64,000 nucleotides of DNA from Reinekea thalattae (GTDB lineage Bacteria > Pseudomonadota > Gammaproteobacteria > Pseudomonadales > Natronospirillaceae), in assembly GCF_008041945.1 (NCBI RefSeq), contig NZ_VKAD01000001.1, positions 992,001 to 1,056,000 of the forward strand, given 5' to 3'. Both the position numbers and the translations under genes were made by a program. Below are positions 1-9,715 of the stretch, piece after piece (the first letter of the stretch is position 1; the number at the start of each line of letters is the position of its first letter). A model generated the notes under the pieces. It saw nothing but the letters and a program-made list of their open reading frames with translations, did no database searches and was not told the origin of the DNA.

Positions 1-657
1 GGACAGTCACTTGCTCATTTCGCTATAAAATAGTGTTTCGGCAAACAAACTGCTGACGTCTTATTATCTACACTTTTACGCTTGTTCGAACTAATAATTT
101 GGTACCAGCTTGACCAAAATAACATCAGCTCAACCCATATTGGCTTACTTTAGAAGGAAATACGCTGTTTGTGAAAGAATAGTTTATTTCGCAGAGCCAT
201 AATTGCTTAATATTCAAACAATCGCTGTTCGCTTTAGTATAAAAACCGACCAACCTGCAACACCATCACACAACCAACGTCAACTCCGCTGCAGATAAAA
301 ACACAATCGATTAAAAAGACAGCAACAATAAAGCAGTGCTAGCCAATCACCCAATAACACCTATTCAGTTAATAACAATAAGTACAAGTAAGTGAAGTGA
401 GAGAGAGAGCGTGTGTGTGAGTAGATAGATAGGAGAGAATGAGTAGATAGATAAAGTAGGTAGGCGACGACACAAACGTAACAGAAAGCTGAAAAGCTAA
501 GTAAGAATGAATAAAAAGATAATCAAACAGATGAACAAACTGGTAGGCAGGTGAATCAACAAACAACTCGCCCAGAGCTCAGCAACATACGCAACCGATA
601 AAACTATCGCCAGCTAAGCTCCAGCAAGTCAAAAACAGTCTAGCTTTAACTCCAATA
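1..657. other. Gene-free stretch with simple-sequence patch
   Basis: No convincing coding region is seen. The 65-codon open frame on the minus strand (369-566) is an artefact of low-complexity DNA. Positions about 395-475 hold GA, GT and TAGA short tandem runs, which are unusual for a bacterial chromosome. The rest is AT-rich without clear hairpins or a recognisable RNA gene. Confidence 0.5.
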
Positions 658-1176
658 TTAGGATAAAGCTTGCTTTAAAGACGAAAGCCAAGCACCGATG
701 CGCTCAGAGGTTTTTTCCGCTTCATTAATCTCATCAATACCACAACCACACCACTGCTCTTCAACTTCTGCCAATGAGAAATCGTATTGATAAAGCTGCT
801 TAGGGATAAAGCCAATGGCACGAGCGCCTGCTGAAGTAAAAGATTGATAGAGCTTGCCCAAGGCACTGCAAAAATTCTCTGAATGCTTGTGCGAATCGCC
901 AGCGCCAAAAAACGCCACCGTCTTTCCAGCAAAATCAACATCACCGGTATCAATATCCAACAGAGCATCAACCCAAGAAAAATGCGTATCACCCTGCCCC
1001 CAAGTCGAACTGCCTAAAAACAACACATCGTAAGCCAACAGGTCATCTATTTCGTCAAAGTCATCTTCCATATTAAAGATGTCTTCTTCATCAATATTAA
1101 ATGCCTTAACCAACGCCTCCACAATTTTCATTGAAGTGCCGCCAGCCGTTCCAACAAACACACCCATTTTTGACAC
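658..1176 (-). CDS. Flavodoxin
   Basis: A 172-residue FMN-binding electron carrier of the long-chain flavodoxin type, expected to be cytosolic and to donate low-potential electrons to reductive enzymes. The N-terminal phosphate loop reads VGTAGGTS instead of the usual GSxTGxT. It is followed by the FMN loops FLGSSTWGQGD and FFGAGDSHKHSENFC, the second having the spacing of the 90s loop. I place the start at GTG 1176, because AGAGG lies 8 bases upstream and the family begins at this point; the open frame continues upstream without family similarity. It is monocistronic. The altered phosphate loop is the only oddity. Pyruvate formate-lyase activation, encoded elsewhere in this window, is a known flavodoxin-dependent reaction, but nothing here links the two directly. 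Confidence 0.88.
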   Translation of the reverse strand: MSKMGVFVGTAGGTSMKIVEALVKAFNIDEEDIFNMEDDFDEIDDLLAYDVLFLGSSTWGQGDTHFSWVDALLDIDTGDVDFAGKTVAFFGAGDSHKHSENFCSALGKLYQSFTSAGARAIGFIPKQLYQYDFSLAEVEEQWCGCGIDEINEAEKTSERIGAWLSSLKQALS

Positions 1177-1755
1177 CGCTATTTCCTCTTGTTGTTTTAA
1201 ATTTAAAGTCGTTTTGAAATTCAAACTGCTTTCGAATTAACAGGCTAAAACCCATCACTCAGTAGAGGCTGTATTGCAATCACTAGACCAAGGCATCGAC
1301 CTAACAATGAACACGACTAAACAATTGAAATAAAAGAGGAATCTGCTGATTCGCTGCGCTGAACAAAAAACATCTAGCCAGACATTGTGATCTTTATAAC
1401 TGTCAATTTTGCCACAACGATCTACGATCAACTTTACCATTTGGTAAACGCCGATATTGCTAGAAAAGCAGCACTGTATTGCAGCGAAAAGAACGAGCCA
1501 AAAAAAACTTGAAACAGGCCTCAGTTTGCGATCTTTCCTTCCTCTCACAACTGATATTCCGCTGAAAAAAAGCCCGACGAGCCTTGTAATTCTGGACTGC
1601 AGAACAATATTGCAAAGATTAAGTATGGTGTGCCCGTTATTTAGTTGATCTAACGCAACGAGACGTTCACACTCCGCTGGCTAACTACGCGATCCAATAT
1701 TGAATGCGGTCGATCGCATCGCTAAAACCATGACAAGAGAGGTCAAGATATCCCT
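1177..1755. other. Intergenic region upstream of pntA
   Basis: About 580 bp between the divergent flavodoxin and pntA genes. A 97-codon frame on the minus strand (1255-1548) has no ribosome site or family signature and I do not call it a gene. The pntAB promoter must lie here, but no convincing -35/-10 pair stands out. Confidence 0.4.
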
Positions 1756-3327
1756 ATGTCACTGAACATTGCAGTGCCTATTGACACCACTGCCGGAGAA
1801 ACACGGGTTCCTGTCAGTCCTGACACGACCAAAAAACTGATTGAATTAGGCTTTACCGTCAGCATCGAAAAAGGTGCCGGTGCTCAATCACAGTTTTCTG
1901 ATCAAGATTACCTAGACTCAGGCGCAACGATTGAATCTGACGTCGCTAAGCTTTATGCCAATGCTGACGTACTACTAAAGCTCAACGCACCTGAAGCTAA
2001 ACACCCAACAAGCAAGAAGGGTGAGTTAGAAATGCTTGGCGCAAACAAGACCTGGATTTCTTTCTTAGCTCCGGCGCAAAATGCAGATTTACTCGACGCA
2101 CTTAAAGAAGCCAACATCAGTGCTATTTCTCTTGAGTCGATTCCGCGTATTTCTCGCGCACAAAAAATGGATATTCTTAGCTCGATGGCCAACATTGCTG
2201 GCTATCGTGCTGTGGTTGAAGCAGCACACAACTTTGGTCGCTTCTTTACTGGCCAAGTCACCGCTGCAGGTAAAATTCCACCAGCAAAAGTATTGGTGAT
2301 TGGTGCCGGTGTTGCAGGTCTTGCAGCCATTGGTGCCGCAAAAAGCTTAGGTGCGATTGTTCGCGCGTTCGACACTCGCTTAGAAGTGAAAGAACAAATT
2401 CAATCCATGGGTGGTGAATTCCTTACCGTTGAGATTGAAGAAGACGGTTCTGGCGCTGGCGGTTACGCCAAGCAGATGTCGAAAGAGTTTATCGAAGCCG
2501 AAATGGCATTGTTCTTAGAACAGGCTAAAGAAGTCGATATCATCATCACCACCGCACTGATTCCAGGTAAGGCAGCACCGAAGCTGATTACCGAAGAAAT
2601 GGTTAAAGCGATGAAGCCAGGCTCTGTCATTGTTGACTTAGCTGCGCCAAACGGCGGTAACTGTGAATGTACGGTTAAAGATGAAGTGGTTACAGCGCAC
2701 AACGTTAAAGTTGTTGGCTACACCAATCTAGCGGGCCGAGCGGCAAACCAAGCTTCGACACTACTAAGTAATAATGTGTTACGTTTGGTTGAGCACCTAT
2801 GCCCTGAAAAAGATGGCAAGTTGCACTTCGACCTAGAAGATGAAATCACTCGTGGCTGCACTGTGGTTCATGACAAAGACATCCTATGGCCACCACCGCC
2901 ACCAAAACTTTCCGCTGCTCCGCAAAAACCAGCGGTTCAACCTGAGCCTGCTGCTGAGCCAGAAGTTTCTAAAGTTAAAAAAGCCAAACCGATTGCACTG
3001 TACTGGCTGGTCGCTGGTGCGTTACTGCTTGGTTTAGGCCAGGTTGCACCAGCTGACTTTATGGGTCACTTCACTGTATTTGTGTTGTCTATTTTTGTCG
3101 GTTGGCAAGTTATTTGGAACGTAAGCCACTCATTGCATACGCCATTAATGGCGGTCACCAATGCGATCTCTGGGATCGTCATTATTGGTAGTTTGCTACA
3201 GGTATCGAGCAGCTCTGCAATTATTACAGGCATTGCCGCGATCGGTATTTTAATGGCAAGTATCAATATTGGCGGCGGCTTCTTTGTGACTCGCCGCATG
3301 CTTAACATGTTCCGTAAAGAGGGCTAA
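1756..3327 (+). CDS. pntA: NAD(P) transhydrogenase subunit alpha
   Basis: Alpha subunit (523 residues) of the inner-membrane proton-translocating transhydrogenase, which couples proton entry to hydride transfer from NADH to NADP+. The N-terminal domain I binds NAD(H); the dinucleotide motif [15 protein letters not shown] is near residue 182, followed by the acidic RAFDTR strand end. A Pro/Ala-rich linker (about residues 375-412) leads to hydrophobic segments near the C terminus. This is the PntA layout of Gammaproteobacteria (E. coli protein is 510 residues). The next gene, pntB, starts 2 bp after the stop, so the two are co-transcribed and probably translationally coupled. The start ATG follows AAGAGAGG. 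Confidence 0.96.
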   Translation: MSLNIAVPIDTTAGETRVPVSPDTTKKLIELGFTVSIEKGAGAQSQFSDQDYLDSGATIESDVAKLYANADVLLKLNAPEAKHPTSKKGELEMLGANKTWISFLAPAQNADLLDALKEANISAISLESIPRISRAQKMDILSSMANIAGYRAVVEAAHNFGRFFTGQVTAAGKIPPAKVLVIGAGVAGLAAIGAAKSLGAIVRAFDTRLEVKEQIQSMGGEFLTVEIEEDGSGAGGYAKQMSKEFIEAEMALFLEQAKEVDIIITTALIPGKAAPKLITEEMVKAMKPGSVIVDLAAPNGGNCECTVKDEVVTAHNVKVVGYTNLAGRAANQASTLLSNNVLRLVEHLCPEKDGKLHFDLEDEITRGCTVVHDKDILWPPPPPKLSAAPQKPAVQPEPAAEPEVSKVKKAKPIALYWLVAGALLLGLGQVAPADFMGHFTVFVLSIFVGWQVIWNVSHSLHTPLMAVTNAISGIVIIGSLLQVSSSSAIITGIAAIGILMASINIGGGFFVTRRMLNMFRKEG

Positions 3328-3329
3328 GA

Positions 3330-4727
3330 ATGACTGGTTTACTTTCAATGGCCTACTTACTGGCAGGCATATTTTTCATCCTATCGCTGAGTGGCTTAAG
3401 CTCACAAGAAACGGCTCGCCGTGGTAATGCTTATGGCATGACCGGTATGGCAATCGCTATTCTAGCAACCATTGCTTCACCTGAGGTCGATGCCTATGGG
3501 TTGTTAATTGCGATGATTGTTATCGGCGGCGCTATTGGCCTCTGGCTGGCATCACGTGTCGAAATGACCGCAATGCCACAGCTGGTTGCTATGTTGCACA
3601 GCTTTGTCGGCTTAGCCGCTGTGTTAATCGGCTGGGGCGGCTACTTAGGTAGCGATATCGACGGCCACCACTTAGAAGGTGCCGAAGCCATTATCCATAA
3701 CACTGAGATTTTCTTAGGCATCTTCATCGGCGCAGTCACCTTGACAGGCTCGTGGATTGCTTGGGCAAAACTACAGGGTTCGATTTCTGGCAAGCCTCTA
3801 ATGCTGCCGTTCCGTCATGGCCTTAATGTTATCGCCCTACTTGCATCCATCGTGATGTTAGTACTGTTCGTTAACGACCCGCATGGCTCGAACGCACTGA
3901 TCCTAATTTCTGCAATGACGGTCATCGCCTGCCTATTAGGTATTCACCTAGTCGCTGCGATTGGTGGTGCAGACATGCCTGTGGTTGTTTCTATGTTGAA
4001 CAGCTACTCAGGTTGGGCAGCAGCAGCAACTGGCTTCATGCTAGGTAACGACCTACTTATCATTACCGGTGCACTGGTTGGTTCTTCTGGCGCGATTCTG
4101 TCTTACATCATGTGTGCAGCGATGAACCGCTCGTTCATGAGCGTCATCTTAGGTGGCTTTGGTAACGACAGCGGATCTGCAGCCGTTGAAGATGAAGAAT
4201 ACGGCGAAGCCGTTTCTATCAACCATGAAGAAGCTGCCGAGCTACTAAAAGACGCTCAACGCATCATCATTACACCAGGTTTTGGTATGGCAGTAGCAAA
4301 AGCACAGCAAGCCGTTGCAGAATTAACCGAAAAGCTACGTAATGACGGCAAAGAAGTTCGCTTTGCGATTCACCCAGTTGCAGGTCGCCTACCCGGCCAC
4401 ATGAACGTACTGTTGGCCGAAGCAAATGTTCCTTACGACATCGTGCTAGAAATGGATGAAATTAACGATGACATGCCAGACACCGACGTTGTTATGGTGA
4501 TTGGTGCAAACGATATCGTTAACCCAGATGCGATCGAGAAACCAAACTCACCGATTGCTGGCATGCCAGTACTGGAAGTTTGGAAAGCGAAAAAATGCAT
4601 CGTACTGAAGCGTTCAATGGCAACAGGTTATGCGGGTGTACAAAACCCACTATTCTTTAAAGAGAACTCAGCCATGCTATTTGGCGACGCTAAAGAAACC
4701 GTACAGGCGTTGGTAAGCAAGATTTAA
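3330..4727 (+). CDS. pntB: NAD(P) transhydrogenase subunit beta
   Basis: Beta subunit (465 residues) partnering PntA. Roughly the first 270 residues are a bundle of membrane helices forming most of the proton channel. The C-terminal part is the NADP(H)-binding domain III, with [11 protein letters not shown] near residue 316, then [18 protein letters not shown] and [12 protein letters not shown], all diagnostic of PntB. The length equals the family norm. The gene begins 2 bp after pntA and is followed by a strong hairpin terminator, so pntAB is a closed two-gene operon. Confidence 0.97.
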   Translation: MTGLLSMAYLLAGIFFILSLSGLSSQETARRGNAYGMTGMAIAILATIASPEVDAYGLLIAMIVIGGAIGLWLASRVEMTAMPQLVAMLHSFVGLAAVLIGWGGYLGSDIDGHHLEGAEAIIHNTEIFLGIFIGAVTLTGSWIAWAKLQGSISGKPLMLPFRHGLNVIALLASIVMLVLFVNDPHGSNALILISAMTVIACLLGIHLVAAIGGADMPVVVSMLNSYSGWAAAATGFMLGNDLLIITGALVGSSGAILSYIMCAAMNRSFMSVILGGFGNDSGSAAVEDEEYGEAVSINHEEAAELLKDAQRIIITPGFGMAVAKAQQAVAELTEKLRNDGKEVRFAIHPVAGRLPGHMNVLLAEANVPYDIVLEMDEINDDMPDTDVVMVIGANDIVNPDAIEKPNSPIAGMPVLEVWKAKKCIVLKRSMATGYAGVQNPLFFKENSAMLFGDAKETVQALVSKI

Positions 4728-4749
4728 TATCAACAACAAAAGCGTTTTT

Positions 4750-4777
4750 AAAGCCGGCTAACATGCCGGCTTTTTTG
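4750..4777 (+). terminator. Rho-independent terminator of pntAB
   Basis: The inverted repeat AAGCCGGC / GCCGGCTT with a short loop is followed by six T residues, 23 bp after the pntB stop codon. Confidence 0.9.
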
Positions 4778-5190
4778 TGCCTAAAACAATCTAATTTTAT
4801 TTGCTGCTACATTCACGCGTTGACTTTAAACCACTAATCTCGCCTTACCTTAAACTGAATTTTAAAAGTCCATCGCCCGTTCAGTAACTGATTAACATCA
4901 ATTCAAACTTAGCTAGAAAGTGAATAATGAAGTCTGTTTTTTGGTAAACCTAAAATCAATAATGGAAGGGTTGGCGCAACTTTAAAGCTCAAAGATTAAT
5001 TATAGATCACCCATATCTTACTCAATACAAGAGCCGTCAAAACCACCCTCCGTATCATGGTGAATAGATACAAACAAAGCATTTTCAGCTGTTTACTTTT
5101 TAAATTCCTTCTCAACTCCATGTCGTTTTAATGTTCACAATAATTCGGCAACGAGTCACCACCTACCTTTACTTCCAATAAGGAGCTTTA
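4778..5190. other. Intergenic region upstream of kdgK
   Basis: About 410 bp without a credible ORF. It must contain the kdgK promoter. AATAAGGAG at the right end is the kdgK ribosome site. No clear operator palindrome was recognised. Confidence 0.4.
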
Positions 5191-6213
5191 ATGAAAATAT
5201 TAACTTTTGGCGAAATGATGTTGCGTTTAAAACCAACCGGTTTTGAACGTATTTTACAAACCAGTAATTTTGAAGCTGCCTACGGAGGCGCCGAAGCAAA
5301 TGCTGCCGTCTCACTAGCAATATTGGGTCACGATGCAAGCTACCTCACCAAATTACCCGAAAACCCTTTAGGTGAAGCGGCTATGGGTGCGCTGCGTAAA
5401 TTTGGTGTGAACACACAAAACATCTTACGTGGAGGTCCTCGATTAGGGCTGTACTTTTTTGAAAAGGGCAATGGTGTACGCTCTACCGGCGTTGTCTACG
5501 ACCGTGCCGGCAGCTCCATAGCAACCGCTAAGGCAGATGAGTTTGACTGGAAAGCGCTGCTAAAAGATATCGACATATTCTATTTTTCAGGCATTACCCC
5601 AGCGATATCCAGCGAATTAAAAGAAGCCTTACACAAGGCTTTAAATTACTGTAAATCAAATAAAATCACCGTCATTTGTGATCTTAACTATCGCGGTAAA
5701 ATGTGGACGCCAGAACAAGCGCAAAAAACCATGGCCGAAATTATGCCATTTGTTGATGTCTGCATTGCTAACGATGAAGATTTTGAAGCCACTCTTGGCA
5801 TTAAAGCTTTTGATGGCAACATGGCAACCGGTATCGATCAAATAGAATCCTTCCGCGAAGGCATGAAAGCAGTTACTGAAAAATATCCAAACTGCAAAAC
5901 CGTTGCTAGCGTATTACGTAATATTAATAGTGTCGAACAAAGCGACTGGATGGCTATTTTATATACCGACGGTAAGTTTTATGAAACACCAACCCATAAT
6001 GTGAATGTTATGGAAGGTGTTGCTGCTGGTGATGCCTTTGGCGCAGGCTTAGTGCACGGCTTAGTCAAAAAACTCGATCCACAAGAAACCATCGAATTTG
6101 CTATTGCCGCAAGTGTATTAAAGCTTTCAATTAGTGGTGATTTAAACCTGATCACCGAAGCAGAAATCCGAGCTGCCATGCAAAAAGGCAGCAACGCTCG
6201 ATTAAGCCGATAA
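5191..6213 (+). CDS. kdgK: 2-dehydro-3-deoxygluconokinase (KDG kinase, PfkB family)
   Basis: A 340-residue ribokinase/PfkB-family sugar kinase. It has the N-terminal GGAEANAAVSLAILG signature and the C-terminal ATP-binding and catalytic loop VAAGDAFGAG near residue 277, whose Asp is the expected general base. The substrate assignment to 2-keto-3-deoxygluconate rests on overall resemblance to KdgK proteins (opening KILTFGEMMLRLKP, then RLGLYFFEKG). It makes 2-keto-3-deoxy-6-phosphogluconate for the Entner-Doudoroff aldolase, which is not encoded here. The start follows AAGGAG at good spacing. The gene converges on a TRAP transporter for a carboxylate, suggesting sugar-acid or uronate catabolism. 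A different PfkB substrate cannot be excluded. Confidence 0.85.
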   Translation: MKILTFGEMMLRLKPTGFERILQTSNFEAAYGGAEANAAVSLAILGHDASYLTKLPENPLGEAAMGALRKFGVNTQNILRGGPRLGLYFFEKGNGVRSTGVVYDRAGSSIATAKADEFDWKALLKDIDIFYFSGITPAISSELKEALHKALNYCKSNKITVICDLNYRGKMWTPEQAQKTMAEIMPFVDVCIANDEDFEATLGIKAFDGNMATGIDQIESFREGMKAVTEKYPNCKTVASVLRNINSVEQSDWMAILYTDGKFYETPTHNVNVMEGVAAGDAFGAGLVHGLVKKLDPQETIEFAIAASVLKLSISGDLNLITEAEIRAAMQKGSNARLSR

Positions 6214-6227
6214 AATCTTAATCGCAA

Positions 6228-6260
6228 TAAAAAGGCGACTTATAGGTCGCCTTTTTTATA
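6228..6260. terminator. Bidirectional terminator between kdgK and dctM
   Basis: The stem AAAAGGCGAC / GTCGCCTTTT, flanked by A and T runs, lies between two convergent genes and can serve both strands. Confidence 0.88.
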
Positions 6261-6269
6261 GAACTGAGT

Positions 6270-7571
6270 TTAATTTTGCGTCATCGAAGTTGGCAACCAA
6301 GTAACGATACTCGGAAATGCGGTGACTAAAACAACACCCAATAATAATAGAAAGAAAAACGGCAACGCAGCTTTCGCCACATACAGAATATCCTTGCCCG
6401 TTAAACTCTGAATCACAAATAGGTTAAAACCTACTGGCGGCGTAATCTGAGACATTTCAACCACCAAGACTATATAAATCCCAAACCATAGAGGGTCGAT
6501 TCCTGCTTCAATCACCATTGGTAATACCACTGATGTGGTTAATACCACAACCGAAATACCATCCAAAAAACAACCTAAAACAATGAACATCAAGGTTAAG
6601 AAGAATAACAACAGGTAAGGCGAAAGGTTCATCGCACCAATCTGTTCAGCCAACATCCTTGGCAAGCCAATAAAGCCCATAGCCATGGTTAAAAAAGCCG
6701 CTCCAGCAAGAATTAAAATAATCATGCAGGACGTTTTAACTGCCCCCATCAGGCTTGCCATAAAAGTTTTTACATTCAAAGTGCCACTACTTAAAGCCAG
6801 GCTCAATGCACCAACCACACCAAAAGCAGCCGCTTCGGTGGGAGTCGCCAAACCACCATAAATAGAACCTAAAATGAAGACCACAAGGATAGCGACAGGT
6901 AATAATTTTAACAGTGCGCTGAATTTCTCACGCCAGCTATAACGTGTTTCATGTTTTACTTTCTGTTCATTACGCAATGCCCAAAGACTGGTATAACCCA
7001 TAAAAAGAAGTACCAGCATTAAGCCTGGCAAGGCACCGGCAATAAACAACCGACCAATAGAAACTTCGGCAGCAACACCATAAACGATCAAGATTATCGA
7101 AGGTGGTATTAGCAAACCTAACGTGCCAGAACCAGCCAGTGTCGCAATCGCCATTTTTTCACTATAACCCTGACGCTTAAGTTCAGGTAAGGTCATTCGT
7201 CCAATAGTGGCGGCTGTTGCCGCAGAAGAACCAGACACTGCCGCAAAAATGCCACAACTTAGAATATTGACATGTAGCAGTCGTCCAGGAATACGACTCA
7301 GCCACGGCGTTAAGCCTTCAAATAAGTCTCGCGACAAACGAGTCCGAAACAGAATTTCACCCATCCATATAAACAATGGTAAGGCCGCTAACGACCAATC
7401 AGAAATCGCCCCCCAATTTGAGGTAGCGTAAAGCATACCAATACGAGGGTTACCCAATAACATCAGGCCGACGATAGACACAGCAACCAAGGTTAAGGCC
7501 ACCCAAAAACCTGCCGCAAGCAACGCAAATAAAGTAATTAATAAAACGATACCAATAACAACTTCGCTCAT
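6270..7571 (-). CDS. dctM: TRAP transporter large permease (DctM type)
   Basis: The 433-residue large membrane subunit of a tripartite ATP-independent periplasmic transporter. It is almost entirely hydrophobic with about 12 predicted membrane helices. Hallmarks include SGSSAATAATIGRMTLPELKR in the first half and GCFLDGISVVVLTTSVVLP followed by ITPPVGFNLFVIQ in the second, both typical of DctM. It couples Na+ or H+ gradients to uptake of a substrate captured by the DctP protein encoded upstream. The start overlaps the dctQ stop by 4 bp, showing translational coupling. The gene ends at a terminator shared with kdgK. Confidence 0.95.
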   Translation of the reverse strand: MSEVVIGIVLLITLFALLAAGFWVALTLVAVSIVGLMLLGNPRIGMLYATSNWGAISDWSLAALPLFIWMGEILFRTRLSRDLFEGLTPWLSRIPGRLLHVNILSCGIFAAVSGSSAATAATIGRMTLPELKRQGYSEKMAIATLAGSGTLGLLIPPSIILIVYGVAAEVSIGRLFIAGALPGLMLVLLFMGYTSLWALRNEQKVKHETRYSWREKFSALLKLLPVAILVVFILGSIYGGLATPTEAAAFGVVGALSLALSSGTLNVKTFMASLMGAVKTSCMIILILAGAAFLTMAMGFIGLPRMLAEQIGAMNLSPYLLLFFLTLMFIVLGCFLDGISVVVLTTSVVLPMVIEAGIDPLWFGIYIVLVVEMSQITPPVGFNLFVIQSLTGKDILYVAKAALPFFFLLLLGVVLVTAFPSIVTWLPTSMTQN

Positions 7572-8128
7572 AATGCGTCTCCCGATGTATTGGCATGAGG
7601 CTGCATATTAATTACCGACTGCTCAACAAGTTCTTGCTCTTCAGAACTGGCAATTGTCTGGTCAAAGAAAAGACAACCCACGGTTTGATCAATAATAGCA
7701 ATGGCTAAACTTAACATGCCGAAACCCATTGGAAACTGAACCAACCAAAGCGGTACTGGTACGTAACCAGAAGAAACTTCTTCAAACAGGTAGGATTCAT
7801 AAGTAATAAAAAATAAATACCAACTTAAATAAAGTGTTAACAGACTTGCCAGCACTAAAACAAAAATATCTGCTCGCTTTTGCCAACGAGTAGAAAGTTT
7901 AGATATCACCAAACTTACACGAATATGACCACCCTGCCGAAAAGTATAAGCAAGGCCAAAGAAGCTACCCGCAACCAATAAAAAGCCTGCAAAGTCATCG
8001 CTAGAAGGTACTTCAACACCAAACCAACGACCAACAACTCGAGCTAAAATAACCAAACAAATAGCAACAATGCAAAGCCCAGAAAGCACTGCTGTTAAAC
8101 TATAAAACCGATCTAAAACTTGGCGCAC
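7568..8128 (-). CDS. dctQ: TRAP transporter small permease (DctQ type)
   Basis: The small four-helix membrane subunit (186 residues from GTG 8128). GAGGG lies 8 bases before this GTG, whereas the frame's more upstream GTG (8143) has no ribosome site, so I prefer the shorter form. Recognisable DctQ features are hydrophobic helices near residues 15-35, 45-65, 85-110 and 120-150 and the segment GSFFGLAYTFRQGGHIRV. It forms the membrane complex with DctM, whose gene overlaps the 3' end. The C terminus is a hydrophilic acidic tail. Confidence 0.9.
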   Translation of the reverse strand: MRQVLDRFYSLTAVLSGLCIVAICLVILARVVGRWFGVEVPSSDDFAGFLLVAGSFFGLAYTFRQGGHIRVSLVISKLSTRWQKRADIFVLVLASLLTLYLSWYLFFITYESYLFEEVSSGYVPVPLWLVQFPMGFGMLSLAIAIIDQTVGCLFFDQTIASSEEQELVEQSVINMQPHANTSGDAL

Positions 8129-8166
8129 AATTAAAACCCTCACATGAAACCAGTATTGTTAAACTA

Positions 8167-8210
8167 AAAAGCCTGCCGCTGTTATTAAACATGAACAGCG
8201 ACAGGCTTAG
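8167..8210 (-). terminator. Hairpin terminator/attenuator between dctP and dctQ
   Basis: Read on the minus strand, AAGCCTGTCGCTGTT pairs with AACAGCGGCAGGCTT and is followed by a T run. It sits between the binding-protein gene and the permease genes, so it probably stops most transcripts after dctP and lets some continue into dctQM. Confidence 0.82.
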
Positions 8211-8229
8211 GCTTGTTAGTGATCAGGAA

Positions 8230-9195
8230 TTAATAAGAATCTAACACCTTTTTACCTTCAGCACCGGCTTCTTCTAACCACTCTTGAGCCATGGTTTCGC
8301 CCACAGCTTGCAATGCTGTTTTAAGTTCTGCTGTTGGTTCAGAAACCGTCATACCATTGGCCGCAAGTTCTGCCGTTTTGCTAATCGTTTCTTCTTCGGC
8401 CATTGCCCAACCACGTAGTTCGGCTTTTTCAGCGGCTTCAAGTAACGCCGTCTGCAAGTCTTTATCTAAGCGTTTAAAGGCGCGTTTATTAACCACGACC
8501 ATATTTTTAGGAATCCACGCCTGTACATCAGTGTAGTGAGAAACATAGTCCCAAGATTGACTACTAACACCAGTCGTTGGTGAGGTAATCATCATATCAA
8601 CAATACCCGTAGAAAAAGCCTGTGGTATTTCAACCGTCTGTACCGTTGTTGGTGAGGCTTCTAATAGCACGGCTAAACGAGAAAGTGTTGAACTATAGGC
8701 GCGTAATTTAGCACCTTTAAAGCTATCGATGTTAGTGACTGGTTCTTTACTGTAAATGCCTTGAGGCGGCCATGGTACAGAGAACAGCAACATCAAGCCT
8801 TCCTTATCCAGCTTAGCTTCTAAGGTTGATTTAGAGGCTGCATACAACGCCTTAGCTTGGTCAAAGTCGGTAGCTAAAAATGGAATATTATCTAACTTAT
8901 AAATAGGATCACTGTTACCCATGATGCCAATAAATACTTCCCCAATTGGCACCAGCTCAGACCGAACTGAACGTGCTATTTCGGTGTGTTTCACTAAGGA
9001 AGCACCCGAATGTACAACGATTTCAAATTCACCGTCCGTTGCGTCGTTCAAATCTTGAGCAAACTGAATAATATTTTGTGTATGATGCGTTGCATCAACG
9101 TAAGGCGTTGCCATATCCCAACGCGTTTCTGCTGATAAAAATGCCGATGCTAGGCCAATTGCGATAGTTGCTGTCGTTCTGATACTCATATTCAT
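8230..9195 (-). CDS. dctP: TRAP transporter substrate-binding protein (DctP family)
   Basis: A 321-residue periplasmic solute receptor. A short N-terminal signal peptide (about residues 1-22, ending SAFLSAETRWDM) precedes a DctP fold with GEVFIGIMGNSDPIY and the GAKLRAYSS segment, where the Arg usually contacts the substrate carboxylate. The VDMMITSPTTGV and KNMVVVNKRAF regions are also typical. The substrate is unknown; the opposing KDG kinase gene makes a sugar acid plausible. The ATG follows GAGGTG. A hairpin after the gene suggests it is made in excess over DctQM. Confidence 0.92.
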   Translation of the reverse strand: MNMSIRTTATIAIGLASAFLSAETRWDMATPYVDATHHTQNIIQFAQDLNDATDGEFEIVVHSGASLVKHTEIARSVRSELVPIGEVFIGIMGNSDPIYKLDNIPFLATDFDQAKALYAASKSTLEAKLDKEGLMLLFSVPWPPQGIYSKEPVTNIDSFKGAKLRAYSSTLSRLAVLLEASPTTVQTVEIPQAFSTGIVDMMITSPTTGVSSQSWDYVSHYTDVQAWIPKNMVVVNKRAFKRLDKDLQTALLEAAEKAELRGWAMAEEETISKTAELAANGMTVSEPTAELKTALQAVGETMAQEWLEEAGAEGKKVLDSY

Positions 9196-9213
9196 TAAAA
9201 CACCTCAGTTACA

Positions 9214-9230
9214 TCGAACCTGTCGTTCGA
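9214..9230. promoter_or_regulatory. Perfect inverted repeat upstream of dctP
   Basis: TCGAAC-CTGTC-GTTCGA lies 19-35 bp before the dctP start codon, a suitable position for a repressor operator. The cognate regulator is not identified in this window. Confidence 0.45.
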
Positions 9231-9715
9231 TACCATTACGTTAAATATTCACAATGGCAATCATGCATACTTCAAGCCAGCTAACTTCACGCTAATCAAA
9301 TTCACACCGGCAACTTCTAAGCCCTTGTCCTGCAATGATTCAAGGTGATATTGAAAAACAAATACAAGCTAATCCTATGCAGATTATACGAACTAAAATG
9401 ATGCATCCATATTCAACCAGCCGACATATTGTTGAAACTAAAAGAGACAACGACCTAACAGCCTAATAGCTTTTTCGATTACAGCGCCTTCAAGAGTGCT
9501 GTTGTAATTCCCTCGAAAACCCCACTCAGTTCAATCAGTTTTCTAGCCTTTTACCCTGCGATAACATCGGGCTTTTCATCACTCAAAAAATTTACGCTAG
9601 GCTGTGAAGAAGCACTCGGTTAGCCGCCAAAAAAACTGACGAATATCAATAAACATCTGCGTACAAGACAAATAATAACCCTTGCCTATTAATCAATAGC
9701 TAGAGGGAACAATAA
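9231..9715. other. Divergent intergenic region dctP-adhP
   Basis: About 485 bp holding the promoters of two divergent units. No ORF, RNA gene or further strong palindrome was recognised. The ribosome site GAGGGAAC for adhP lies at its right end. Confidence 0.4.

Noticed and set aside
369-566. 65-codon minus-strand frame
   Set aside because: Generated by simple repeats and without a start signal.
1255-1548. 97-codon minus-strand frame upstream of pntA
   Set aside because: No ribosome site, odd composition and no family signature. It lies in a region expected to hold the pntA promoter.
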